Program-made: the position numbers and the translations under genes
Part shown: piece after piece, positions 1 through 7,362 of the stretch
Layout of the letters: each line of letters starts with the position of its first letter
How positions within the stretch are numbered: position 1 is the first letter of the stretch
Source: JALYXS01 sp051003795
GTDB lineage: Bacteria > Acidobacteriota > Terriglobia > Bryobacterales > Bryobacteraceae
Assembly (NCBI GenBank): GCA_051003795.1
Contig: JBPCKZ010000045.1
Span: 1 to 37,059, forward strand
Reading direction: 5' to 3'
DNA length: 37,059 nucleotides
Notes under the pieces: model-generated
Told to the model about the DNA's origin: nothing
Database searches by the model: none
What the model saw: only the letters and a program-made list of their open reading frames with translations

Positions 1-340
1 GGCTACCGCCGCGAGGCGGAGTCTGAAAGAAGCGTGTAGCGAATGTGCGAGTCGATGGACAAGAACCGGGTACAAGGCGTTAGCGTCGGACGAGCGGGCA
101 ACTTACCGCGAAGTCCATATCCATCAAAGATGCGAAGCGTAGATCCGGCGGCTGTGCACGGAAGACGGTTGAGCTTACCCCAGGAGATCTGCTCTGTGTC
201 GCGGTGGCGACTGAAGTTGTCGCAAGGCAACCTGACCGCAGGGCAGAGGTCAGCAGAGGGCATACCCTGAACTCAACGCGGCTCAGCAGACGGCCGGCCG
301 CGTCATGAAGGAGCAAATCCGTGGGCTGCCGGCACCGCGG
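1..340 (+). mobile_element. probable 5' remnant of a group II intron
   Basis: No convincing protein is encoded here. The stretch resembles the structured RNA region that precedes the maturase/reverse transcriptase gene of bacterial group II introns: a GTGCGA at 44-49 like the intron 5' end consensus GUGYG, the phrase 'ccaggagatctgc' around 179-191, and 'gaggtcagcagagggcata' around 246-264, which is typical just upstream of intron-encoded proteins. No reverse transcriptase and no domain V follow; the sequence runs directly into the 3' end of the response regulator gene. I infer a truncated intron. This rests on remembered sequence style, not on a covariance model hit. Confidence 0.4.
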
Positions 341-391
341 GCGGCACTGGCCCCCGCAAACCCCAGAGATCGCGTTCAGCCATACTCACGC

Positions 392-1078
392 TCAAGGCGC
401 AAACCGGTAGCCCACCCCTCTTACCGTATGGAAATGCCTCGGCGTCTGAGGGTTCTCCTCCAATTTTTGCCGCAACAAAGACACATGCACGTCGATGGTT
501 CGGGACGAGACCGCCGATTGATACTCCCAAACATCCTTAAGCAGGTCCTCGCGGGAAACTACTTCGCCCCGGTGATCGATCAGGTATCGGAGTAACTGTA
601 ACTCTTTCCCCGCCAGGTTTACCCGGGTGCCGTTCTTGATTACCTCGCCCCTCTCGAAATCCACTTGCACGTTGCCGAATTCGAAGCGAGTCACCGGCGG
701 AAGGTCGTTTTTTTTCACGCGCCGCAGCAGCGCTTCCACTCTTGCCAGTAACTCGGATGGCTCGAAGGGCTTTACCAAATAGTCGTCCGCGCCAATCTTG
801 AGGCCTTGTACACGGTCCTGCACCTGAGTTCGCGCGGTCAACATAAGAATTGCCGTAGCCACGCCGTGTTGCCGAAGCTCTTTGCAGACCTCGAAGCCGC
901 TCTTGCCGGGCAGCATCACGTCCAAAACGATCAAATCGAACCGCGTGTTCAGCGCTTTCTGAAGGCCCGCCAGCCCGTCGAGCGCGGTTTCAACAACGTG
1001 CGACTCCGCTTCGAGCAGATCGACGAGCGTCAGTACAAGCCCCGGCTCATCCTCAATCAGCAGAATTTGCGAACTCAT
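392..1078 (-). CDS. OmpR/PhoB-family response regulator
   Basis: Cytoplasmic two-component transcription factor of about 228 residues, the usual family length. The receiver domain is N-terminal: acidic residues E9-D10-E11, phosphoacceptor D53 in 'LIVLDVMLPG', and the conserved lysine in 'LVKPFEP'. A winged-helix DNA-binding domain follows, ending in 'SLLRQKLEENP' and 'HTVRGVGYRFAP', a textbook OmpR recognition region. I chose the ATG at 1078 (MSSQILLIEDE) because the family normally starts just before the first strand; a TTG at 1090 would add four residues. The start lies inside the 3' end of the histidine kinase gene (26 bp overlap), so the pair is translationally coupled and is a cognate system. 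Target genes are unknown; the direct repeat at 2917-2945 upstream of the divergent VWA gene is one candidate site. Confidence 0.93.
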   Translation of the reverse strand: MSSQILLIEDEPGLVLTLVDLLEAESHVVETALDGLAGLQKALNTRFDLIVLDVMLPGKSGFEVCKELRQHGVATAILMLTARTQVQDRVQGLKIGADDYLVKPFEPSELLARVEALLRRVKKNDLPPVTRFEFGNVQVDFERGEVIKNGTRVNLAGKELQLLRYLIDHRGEVVSREDLLKDVWEYQSAVSSRTIDVHVSLLRQKLEENPQTPRHFHTVRGVGYRFAP

Positions 1079-2855
1079 GCGTTTCTTCAAGCGGGGCGGC
1101 GGGGATGCGCATCAGGAACTCGGTTCCCTTTCCGGCTTCGCTCCGCACCGCAAGCGCGCCTCCATGCGCTTCGAGAATGCGCTTCGCCAGGCTTAAGCCC
1201 AGGCCGGTGCCGTGGACTTGGTCCGCCATCGCTCGCTGGCCCCTGTAAAACGGATCGAAGATCTTTCCGATCTCACCCGGCGGAATGCCCGCCCCGCGGT
1301 CCGCGATGGCAATTTCCACCATCGGCCCGTTGCGGTCATGCTCGACGGAGGCCGAGACCCCAATCCAATCGCCCGTACCGTACTTGGCGGCATTGCTCAA
1401 TAGGTTTTGCAGAGCGATCTTGAGAGTAGTTGGATCGCCTGAAATCGCCGGGAGTCCGGCCGCAATGTGTTTCTCGATCGCGCATCCGGACTCCGGCTCC
1501 AAAGCATCCTCGATCAACTCGTCCACCTTCAAAGGCCGCCGTTCTCCGATCACGCGCCCGGCTTTCACATTGGCGAAACGGAGCACTTGGTCCACGACGC
1601 TGGTCAGCTTCTGGCTTTCCTCCTGAATCAAGGCGCCATAGCGTTGCACGCGCGCCGGATCGCTCGATATCTTGCCTTGTAAGTTGTGTCCGGCCGTCCG
1701 CATTACGGTCAGGGGCGTTCGCAACTCGTGCGAGACGCCGGCCACGAACTCCATTTGGAGCTCGGCCAGTTTTTGGGCGCGGCGCGTGAAGCGAATCAGG
1801 GCCGCCACGGTCGCCAGAATTAGCAGAAGTATCCCAGCCATGGCCGCTAAATTGCGCGTCCTCGCTCTCGCAACCACGGCCTCCACGGATCCAGCGCGAT
1901 AGCGAACCAGTAATTGCCAGCGGCCCCGGTTGGCATTTGCCAATTCGGGCGCGGGACCGCCATCGCGGTCCCGCCGCCAACCGCCCCGCATTTGTCCGAA
2001 GCCCGTCTTGCTTGGGCCGCCGGGCCTCGCAAGACCTCGAAAACCAAAGCCGCGAAAGATCTGCCCGCGGTCCACCTCGAACAGCCGGACGGAAGCGTCC
2101 GGGTTGGCGCCGATCGTGCCAGGATCCTCGGGTCCCGATCGATAGATCACGGTGGAAGGGCTTTCCCGCATCACAACCGCCGCCTGGTAATCGGCGGCGC
2201 CACCCGCAAGATCCCGCTGCAGCAGTTCGGGAATCGTCGAATTTCGCACGACATCGAGATCGACCTGCAGAAGCAGCCACGCCGCTTCGCGCCCGAACGG
2301 GGAATCGCCTTTCTCGCGGCTGAAGATCGGGATATCGATCAGGTCCGGCTCATCGTCGGTTGCCGCGTTGGGCGGCCGGCGCTCACCAGGCGAGAGCCTC
2401 GCGGCGAGCCGGTCCTCAACGGGGGCCCAGGCCGCGGGCCAGCCCGTTGTTTCGAAAACGCCGGTTTCGAAATTCAGCGTTCGCAGCCGAAGCGATTGCC
2501 CGTCGGGGACGGCGAGCGAGATTCGCCGGAACAGGCGGTTCTGGCGGCTCGAATCCTTCCACTGCATGTATCTGGTTGCGACTTGTCGTTCGCGCGCGGG
2601 TTGGTCGGGAGCGGGATCGTTGGGTATAACGGCAGAAGCGGCGGCGGTCAGTTCGTTATTGAAATCCCGGCTGAGCCGCAGAACGCTGGTATGCAGGGCG
2701 GCTTGCAGCCGTTCCCGTTCCGCGCGGCTGACCTCGTCGATCCAACCGTATTGAAGCACTCCCAGAACCGCGGTGAGGATTGCGAGCGCGCCCATGAACA
2801 ACCACGCCAACAACGAGGAAAGATAAGCGCCGCGGTTGTTCGGGTCGTTACTCAT
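1053..2855 (-). CDS. membrane sensor histidine kinase
   Basis: Inner-membrane sensor kinase of 600 residues, partner of the response regulator that overlaps its 3' end. Seen in order: a membrane helix at about 13-36, a large extracytoplasmic sensor region of roughly 300 residues that I cannot assign to a named domain, a second membrane helix near 338-356 ('AGILLLILATVAALI'), then the HisKA box 'FVAGVSHELRTPLTV' with the phosphorylated His near 375. The ATPase domain has the N box 'LQNLLSNAAKYG', the G1 box 'DRGAGIPPGEIGKIFDPF' and the G2 box 'GTGLGLSLAKRILEAHGG'. All catalytic motifs look intact. The sensor part is rich in Arg, Gly and Asp; the ligand cannot be deduced. The ATG at 2855 is followed directly by the membrane helix, supporting this start. 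It is divergent from the VWA gene with a 137 bp gap. Confidence 0.95.
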   Translation of the reverse strand: MSNDPNNRGAYLSSLLAWLFMGALAILTAVLGVLQYGWIDEVSRAERERLQAALHTSVLRLSRDFNNELTAAASAVIPNDPAPDQPARERQVATRYMQWKDSSRQNRLFRRISLAVPDGQSLRLRTLNFETGVFETTGWPAAWAPVEDRLAARLSPGERRPPNAATDDEPDLIDIPIFSREKGDSPFGREAAWLLLQVDLDVVRNSTIPELLQRDLAGGAADYQAAVVMRESPSTVIYRSGPEDPGTIGANPDASVRLFEVDRGQIFRGFGFRGLARPGGPSKTGFGQMRGGWRRDRDGGPAPELANANRGRWQLLVRYRAGSVEAVVARARTRNLAAMAGILLLILATVAALIRFTRRAQKLAELQMEFVAGVSHELRTPLTVMRTAGHNLQGKISSDPARVQRYGALIQEESQKLTSVVDQVLRFANVKAGRVIGERRPLKVDELIEDALEPESGCAIEKHIAAGLPAISGDPTTLKIALQNLLSNAAKYGTGDWIGVSASVEHDRNGPMVEIAIADRGAGIPPGEIGKIFDPFYRGQRAMADQVHGTGLGLSLAKRILEAHGGALAVRSEAGKGTEFLMRIPAAPLEETHEFANSAD

Positions 2856-2916
2856 AAACCGGCTAAGGATGGAACTCCCTCAACAGTAACCCGGTTCGCC
2901 GGATTATTATGTGGGC

Positions 2917-2945
2917 GTGGTTTGCCGTTTGTGGGTTTGCCGTTT
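2917..2945. repeat. direct repeat in divergent promoter region
   Basis: Two almost identical units, 'GTGGTTTGCCGTTT' at 2917-2930 and 'GTGGGTTTGCCGTTT' at 2931-2945, lie head to tail between the kinase start (2855) and the VWA start (2993). The shared core TTTGCCGTTT recurs with a 15 bp period. OmpR-family regulators bind direct repeats, so autoregulation or control of the VWA gene is possible, but this is inference. Confidence 0.5.
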
Positions 2946-2992
2946 AAAGCTATGATGAAACGAGCGGCATTCCCGCCGCGTACCAGAAGCTA

Positions 2993-4342
2993 ATGAACCG
3001 TCCCGCTTTCGTCCCATTGCTCGCGTTCGCGAGCGGATGCCTGTTCCTGGTTTCGGCGCAGGAGGGCGATGTCACCTTTCGCAGCGACGTTTCGCTGGTC
3101 CGTGTGGACGCGCAGGTTGTGGATCGGGATAACCGCGCGATCACCGGCCTTCGGGTGGAGGATTTCATACTTCGGGAGGACGGCAAGCCTCGGGAGATCC
3201 GCAATTTCGCCAGTGAGAACATGCCCGTCGATTTCCTGCTGTTGCTCGACGTGAGCGCCAGCATGCGGCCGCATGTCGAGCGCATGGCGTCGGCGGCCCA
3301 TCAGGCGTTCCGGGCGCTCGGCGAGAAAGATCGCGTGGCGATTATGGTTTTCGACCGTTCGACGCGCGTGCGGCTTCCATTCCGCGATAACCGCGACGAC
3401 GTGGAGCGCGAAATCGAGCGGCTGCTCCGGCAGGAACACTTTAACGGCGGCACCGACATCACGCGCGGCATGCTCGACGCGGCGGCTTACCTGGCGCGCG
3501 AAGGGCGGCGCGACGCCCGGCGGGCCATCGTAATTCTTACCGACGATCAGACGGAACGCGACCGCGACGAAGAAGGCGTTTCCCGCGCTCTCGAAAACGC
3601 GAATGTCGTGATGAGCGCTCTGCTCGCGCCCGATGCGATGGCGAATCGGATGGGTTATCCGGGCGGTGGCGGCGGCATGGGACGGCGGCGCGGCGGCATG
3701 GGCGGACCACTGGGCGGAATTATCCTCGGGGGCGGCGGCGGCGGACCCTGGGGCGGCGGCGGGGGAGGCGGTGGCGGACGCAATGGCGGGGGTGGAATGC
3801 CTCGATCCGGGTCGCATACGCAGTCCGCCGGTACGGCTGAAATTGCGCGCCGCTCCGGAGGCGATAGCCTGCAGGTGGACGACGCTTCGGCGCTTGAGAC
3901 CACGCTCACCCGCATCCGGCAGCGCTACGCGCTGTACTTTTACCGGCCGGAAGCGGTAAAGCCCGGGCAAGAGCGATCCATTCAAGTGGAATTGACCGAC
4001 GCGGCGCGGCGCCGTTATCCCGATGCCAGCGTGCGATACCGGCAGCTTTATTCCGGCGATTCCGGGAGCGCCCCGTCCCAGGTAACCGATACCGAACGTC
4101 CTCACCTGCACCGGAGGGAGGTAGGAACGGAGGCGACCGCGGACCGGACGGCCTCCTCCGCGGCCACGCCGGAAGCCGCTCCGGTTTCCCGGCCGGGATG
4201 GCGGCGCGTGGACGGCCCGGGCGGATCTTCGGGTCCGATGATCGATGCGGATAGCGCTGCGGATCATGGGGCGGACCATGCGGCCGACCAAACTTCTCAT
4301 CCGGCCGGTTGGCGCCGTATCAAGCCCGGCGAACAACCCTAA
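2993..4342 (+). CDS. exported VWA-domain protein (acidobacterial VWFA-related type)
   Basis: Secreted protein of 449 residues with a signal peptide (MNRPAFVPLLAFASGCLFLVSAQ). Residues 28-75 form the short strand-rich region that precedes the VWA domain in acidobacterial proteins of this type (TIGR03436-like). The VWA domain starts near 80 and keeps the metal-ion site DxSxS (D86, S88, S90 in 'LLDVSASM') plus the Thr of 'GGTDITRG'. An unusual glycine-rich insertion of about 65 residues (3655-3800) consists of runs of Gly broken by Arg, Pro and Met; it interrupts or extends the domain before the closing segment 'RYALYFYRPE'. The tail is low in complexity and carries two 'GWRR' motifs. The usual role of VWA domains is protein-protein adhesion; the ligand is unknown. 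The stop codon overlaps that of the convergent hydrolase gene. Confidence 0.9.
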   Translation: MNRPAFVPLLAFASGCLFLVSAQEGDVTFRSDVSLVRVDAQVVDRDNRAITGLRVEDFILREDGKPREIRNFASENMPVDFLLLLDVSASMRPHVERMASAAHQAFRALGEKDRVAIMVFDRSTRVRLPFRDNRDDVEREIERLLRQEHFNGGTDITRGMLDAAAYLAREGRRDARRAIVILTDDQTERDRDEEGVSRALENANVVMSALLAPDAMANRMGYPGGGGGMGRRRGGMGGPLGGIILGGGGGGPWGGGGGGGGGRNGGGGMPRSGSHTQSAGTAEIARRSGGDSLQVDDASALETTLTRIRQRYALYFYRPEAVKPGQERSIQVELTDAARRRYPDASVRYRQLYSGDSGSAPSQVTDTERPHLHRREVGTEATADRTASSAATPEAAPVSRPGWRRVDGPGGSSGPMIDADSAADHGADHAADQTSHPAGWRRIKPGEQP

Positions 4343-5253
4343 GGTAATCCAAGCAGTTTCGCCGGGTTCACCTTAGACATCCGGTCGATGTCGGCTTCGG
4401 AAATGCCGTTCCTTTTCAGTTCGGCGAAGAAACGTAGCAGCCCATCGGGATGCAGCGGATTCCCAACCTGTCCAAGGTCGCTTGAAAGAATGCAAAACTC
4501 CGGACCCACTTGGCGGATCGCATCCACGTAATCCCCTATCGTCAACTCCGGCTTCTTTCCAGGCTGCGCTGAAAGCAGGGCGTTGGACACGAACTCTATG
4601 TAAGCCCCCATCCGCGCCGCCTCCCGCATCTCCGCAATGCTCATGCGCGTCGGCGCGATCATCGCGTGCGTCACCACCATATGCGCCACTCCCTGACGCG
4701 CGCCATCTTGAAGCAGCATTAAGCACTCGCGCGAAGAAGAATGGCCGGTAGCGAGCACCAGACGGTTCTTCGCGATAATGGAGATCACGGCGATCGTTTC
4801 CGGCAACAGGCGCCCGTCTTTTGACACCGAAACAAAAGGGCGGGATTCCTTCGAATACCGGACCTGATTTTCGGCGTCGAACGTCGGCATCCAGACCACC
4901 CGACCCCATCCGCCCTTGACGTGCGTCATCTTCTCGACAGCCGCGGGATTCACTCCCCCCACGGTTCGATCCAGGGAGATCCCGCCGAAAATTTCGATTC
5001 CCGGGACCTCTTTCCGTACGATATACGCGAGCGACGCGGTGGGCTCGTAGTGGTTCTTGAGAACCAGTCCGCGCATGCCGCGGCTCTTGGCTAAACGCGC
5101 GAGATCGATTGCATCTATCGAGCGCGGCGTGCTATCCGGGTCCGAATGCGCGTGAATGTCGATGACGCCATTGAGCGATTGCGCCATACCCGCTGGCATC
5201 AGAGCGACGAGAATCGATAACGATACGGGGAGGATCGCGAGGGGAAAAATCAT
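4339..5253 (-). CDS. exported amidohydrolase-like protein (DUF6282 type)
   Basis: Predicted metal-dependent hydrolase of 304 residues with a TIM-barrel look and a signal peptide (MIFPLAILPVSLSILVALMPAGMAQ). Metal-ligand candidates are H34 and H36 in 'DIHAHSDPD', a His in 'LATGHSS', a His in 'VTHAMI' and an Asp in 'ILSSDLGQ', which is the order of ligands in the amidohydrolase superfamily. The overall sequence ('RGLVLKNHYEPTASLAY', 'GLLRFFAELKRNGIS') fits the family annotated as DUF6282; the substrate is unknown. Most family members I know of are cytosolic, so the signal peptide is a variation worth noting. It converges on the VWA gene with the two stop codons sharing the bases CTAA (4339-4342). 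Confidence 0.85.
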   Translation of the reverse strand: MIFPLAILPVSLSILVALMPAGMAQSLNGVIDIHAHSDPDSTPRSIDAIDLARLAKSRGMRGLVLKNHYEPTASLAYIVRKEVPGIEIFGGISLDRTVGGVNPAAVEKMTHVKGGWGRVVWMPTFDAENQVRYSKESRPFVSVSKDGRLLPETIAVISIIAKNRLVLATGHSSSRECLMLLQDGARQGVAHMVVTHAMIAPTRMSIAEMREAARMGAYIEFVSNALLSAQPGKKPELTIGDYVDAIRQVGPEFCILSSDLGQVGNPLHPDGLLRFFAELKRNGISEADIDRMSKVNPAKLLGLP

Positions 5254-5324
5254 GGGGTATCTCGGCGAGACGAGGGAGACTATATCATTTCCCGGCTTTC
5301 TGTGCGATAAAATTAGTCACGTCC

Positions 5325-7283
5325 ATGTGTCCCTCAGACACGGCCAGGAGATCCCTGCGCTCATTTGCCCTGGCATTCGCTGTTGGCGGATTGCTCGCGG
5401 GAACGCTTTCGGCGCAAAGTGCGGCGCAAAGTGCAACCGACATCAGGCCGGATTGGCGAAAAATCGGCGGCTTTGCCGTCGATCTCCAACTAGCCTCGCC
5501 CGTCACCGGCCCGGTCGATGCCGTCTGGTTTTCCCCCGAGGGCGACCGGTTGTTCGCGCGAACGCGCACGGGACGGATTCTGGAAACTTCCGATTTCGAA
5601 GCGTGGACCGGCGCGACCTCGCCGGCCGCAATTCCAGACCCTGGCTTGACTCCTCCGCCAATCGTACTGCCCGAAGCGCGCGCGAGTTTGCAAGCCGCGC
5701 CATCGGATCCGCGGTCGGTGTACGCCCTCGGAACGCATCTATACCAATCGGGGGATAGCGGCCGCACCTGGACGAACCTTACCGGATATGGCGACAGGTC
5801 CGTAATCGGCTCGAACCAGCACGGACTGGCGATTTCGCCGCGCGATCCCCGGCAGATTGTGGTCGCGAACGATTTTGGCGTCTGGCGGTCGCTCGACGGC
5901 GGTCTATCTTGGACGGGTCTGAATCAAAAGCTTCCGAATCTGCCGGTCCGTTCGATCCTCTCGACCGCGCGTTCGGGCAAGGGGGTGCGCATTCTAATCG
6001 ACGGCATCGGCGCCGCCGGGTTGCGGCCGGGCGGCTCCGTTGCGCGCGAGAACTGGGTTCCCGCGGAAGATTCCAACCCGCAAGCCGAGTCGCAATCGGA
6101 AGCCGCGGCGCGCGCAAGCGTCTCGCAAGCGGTGGGCGCGAATATCACGGCCACGGTTTCGTCCGGGGATATCGGGTATGCCGGCGCGGACGATGGACGG
6201 CTTTGGGTTTCGGCCGATCGCGGGGCCACTTGGACCGAATCGCCGCAACGGGGCGGCGGGGCCATCGAGCGTATTTTTATCGATCCGGAAGCCCCGCGCG
6301 TGGCGCTTGCCGCGGCGGCCGGGACCGGAACCCATCTGCTGCGCACCACCAATACGGGCCTCTTCTGGGATGACGTTACCGGCAATCTACCCGATGTGCC
6401 GGTGCACGGCGTGGCGGCGGACCGCTCCACCGGGGCGGTTTACGTAGCGACAGATCGCGGCGTTTTCCAGGGGCGAATGGATTTGAATGTCCCCGGCGCG
6501 TTTTCGCCTTGGACGCCCATCACGGGATCGCTGCCCCCCGCCAAAGCCTTCGACGTGAAGCTCGACCCCACGGGCAATCAGCTCTATGTGGCGCTCGATG
6601 GCTACGGCGTGTACGCCGCCGCCGCGCCTCATCGCGCCAAGACGTTCCGGCTGGTGAATGCGGCGGATCTTAGCCAGCGAGCCGCGGCGCCCGGCGGATT
6701 ACTAAGCGTTCTGGGCGGAAAAATTCAGTCCGCCCGCGTGGCGGCCCTGAATTTTCCGGTGCTCTCGTCGTCGGACGCAAGCTCCGAGATTCAGGTGCCG
6801 TTTGAAATCGTGTTCGACGCAAATTCGCCGCAGTTGGCCCTCTCGCTCGAGGCGGCATCCGGCAGGGTTAATTTAGGGGTGCCGATCAAAAATGTCTCGC
6901 CTGCGATTTTTGTGGATCGCGATGGCGCGCCCATGCTGCTCGATGCCGATACCGGTTTGACTCTCGATGCGGGGAACGCCGCGCGATCCCGCTCGCGCAT
7001 CCAGATTCTGGCGACCGGTCTGGGCAAAGTGAAACCCAACTGGCCGACTGGGATGCCGGCGCCGCTCGAGAACCCTCCAGCCGTCGTGGCGAACGTGCAG
7101 GCGTTTGTCGACCGCGTTCCGGTCGAGGTAACGCGCGCCACTTTGGCGCCCGGGTATGTGGGGCTGTATTTGATTGAATTGCAGTTGCCCGCGCTGGTGA
7201 ATTCGGGTCCGGCGGAATTGAGCTTATCGGTCGACGGGCAGGAGAGCAATCGCGTCCGCTTGATTTTGGAAGCCGGTAATTAG
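5325..7283 (+). CDS. exported Asp-box (BNR) repeat protein with C-terminal Solibacter-type domain
   Basis: Secreted protein of 652 residues. A signal peptide covers about 1-31 ('SFALAFAVGGLLAGTLSAQS'). Residues about 40-430 form a beta-propeller-like region with Asp-box motifs (SxDxGxxW): 'SGDSGRTWTN' near 143, 'SLDGGLSWTG' near 189, 'SADRGATWTE' near 297 and the degenerate 'TTNTGLFWDD' near 342. This pattern is seen in sialidase/sortilin-like propellers, but no sialidase catalytic residues are evident, so a binding or structural role is likelier than glycosidase activity. Residues from about 442 ('RLVNAADLSQRAAAPGGLLSVLG') to the end match the beta-rich C-terminal domain common in Solibacter (TIGR03437 type); the same domain closes the proteins at 7363 and 13484. 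Followed after 79 bp by the next exported protein, so the two may be co-transcribed. Confidence 0.85.
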   Translation: MCPSDTARRSLRSFALAFAVGGLLAGTLSAQSAAQSATDIRPDWRKIGGFAVDLQLASPVTGPVDAVWFSPEGDRLFARTRTGRILETSDFEAWTGATSPAAIPDPGLTPPPIVLPEARASLQAAPSDPRSVYALGTHLYQSGDSGRTWTNLTGYGDRSVIGSNQHGLAISPRDPRQIVVANDFGVWRSLDGGLSWTGLNQKLPNLPVRSILSTARSGKGVRILIDGIGAAGLRPGGSVARENWVPAEDSNPQAESQSEAAARASVSQAVGANITATVSSGDIGYAGADDGRLWVSADRGATWTESPQRGGGAIERIFIDPEAPRVALAAAAGTGTHLLRTTNTGLFWDDVTGNLPDVPVHGVAADRSTGAVYVATDRGVFQGRMDLNVPGAFSPWTPITGSLPPAKAFDVKLDPTGNQLYVALDGYGVYAAAAPHRAKTFRLVNAADLSQRAAAPGGLLSVLGGKIQSARVAALNFPVLSSSDASSEIQVPFEIVFDANSPQLALSLEAASGRVNLGVPIKNVSPAIFVDRDGAPMLLDADTGLTLDAGNAARSRSRIQILATGLGKVKPNWPTGMPAPLENPPAVVANVQAFVDRVPVEVTRATLAPGYVGLYLIELQLPALVNSGPAELSLSVDGQESNRVRLILEAGN

Positions 7284-7362
7284 CCGACGCCGATAGCTCA
7301 CCGACCCCGTCAAAACTTCAAACCAGGGGCCGGGTTGAAAGCGTATTACGATACGTTTAGCC

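Noticed and set aside
2990..4336. A 448-codon open frame on the minus strand, nearly as long as the VWA gene it overlaps
   Set aside because: It is rich in Arg, Pro, Ala and His with no signal or motif, as expected for the reverse frame of a high-GC gene; the plus-strand frame has a signal peptide and a VWA motif.
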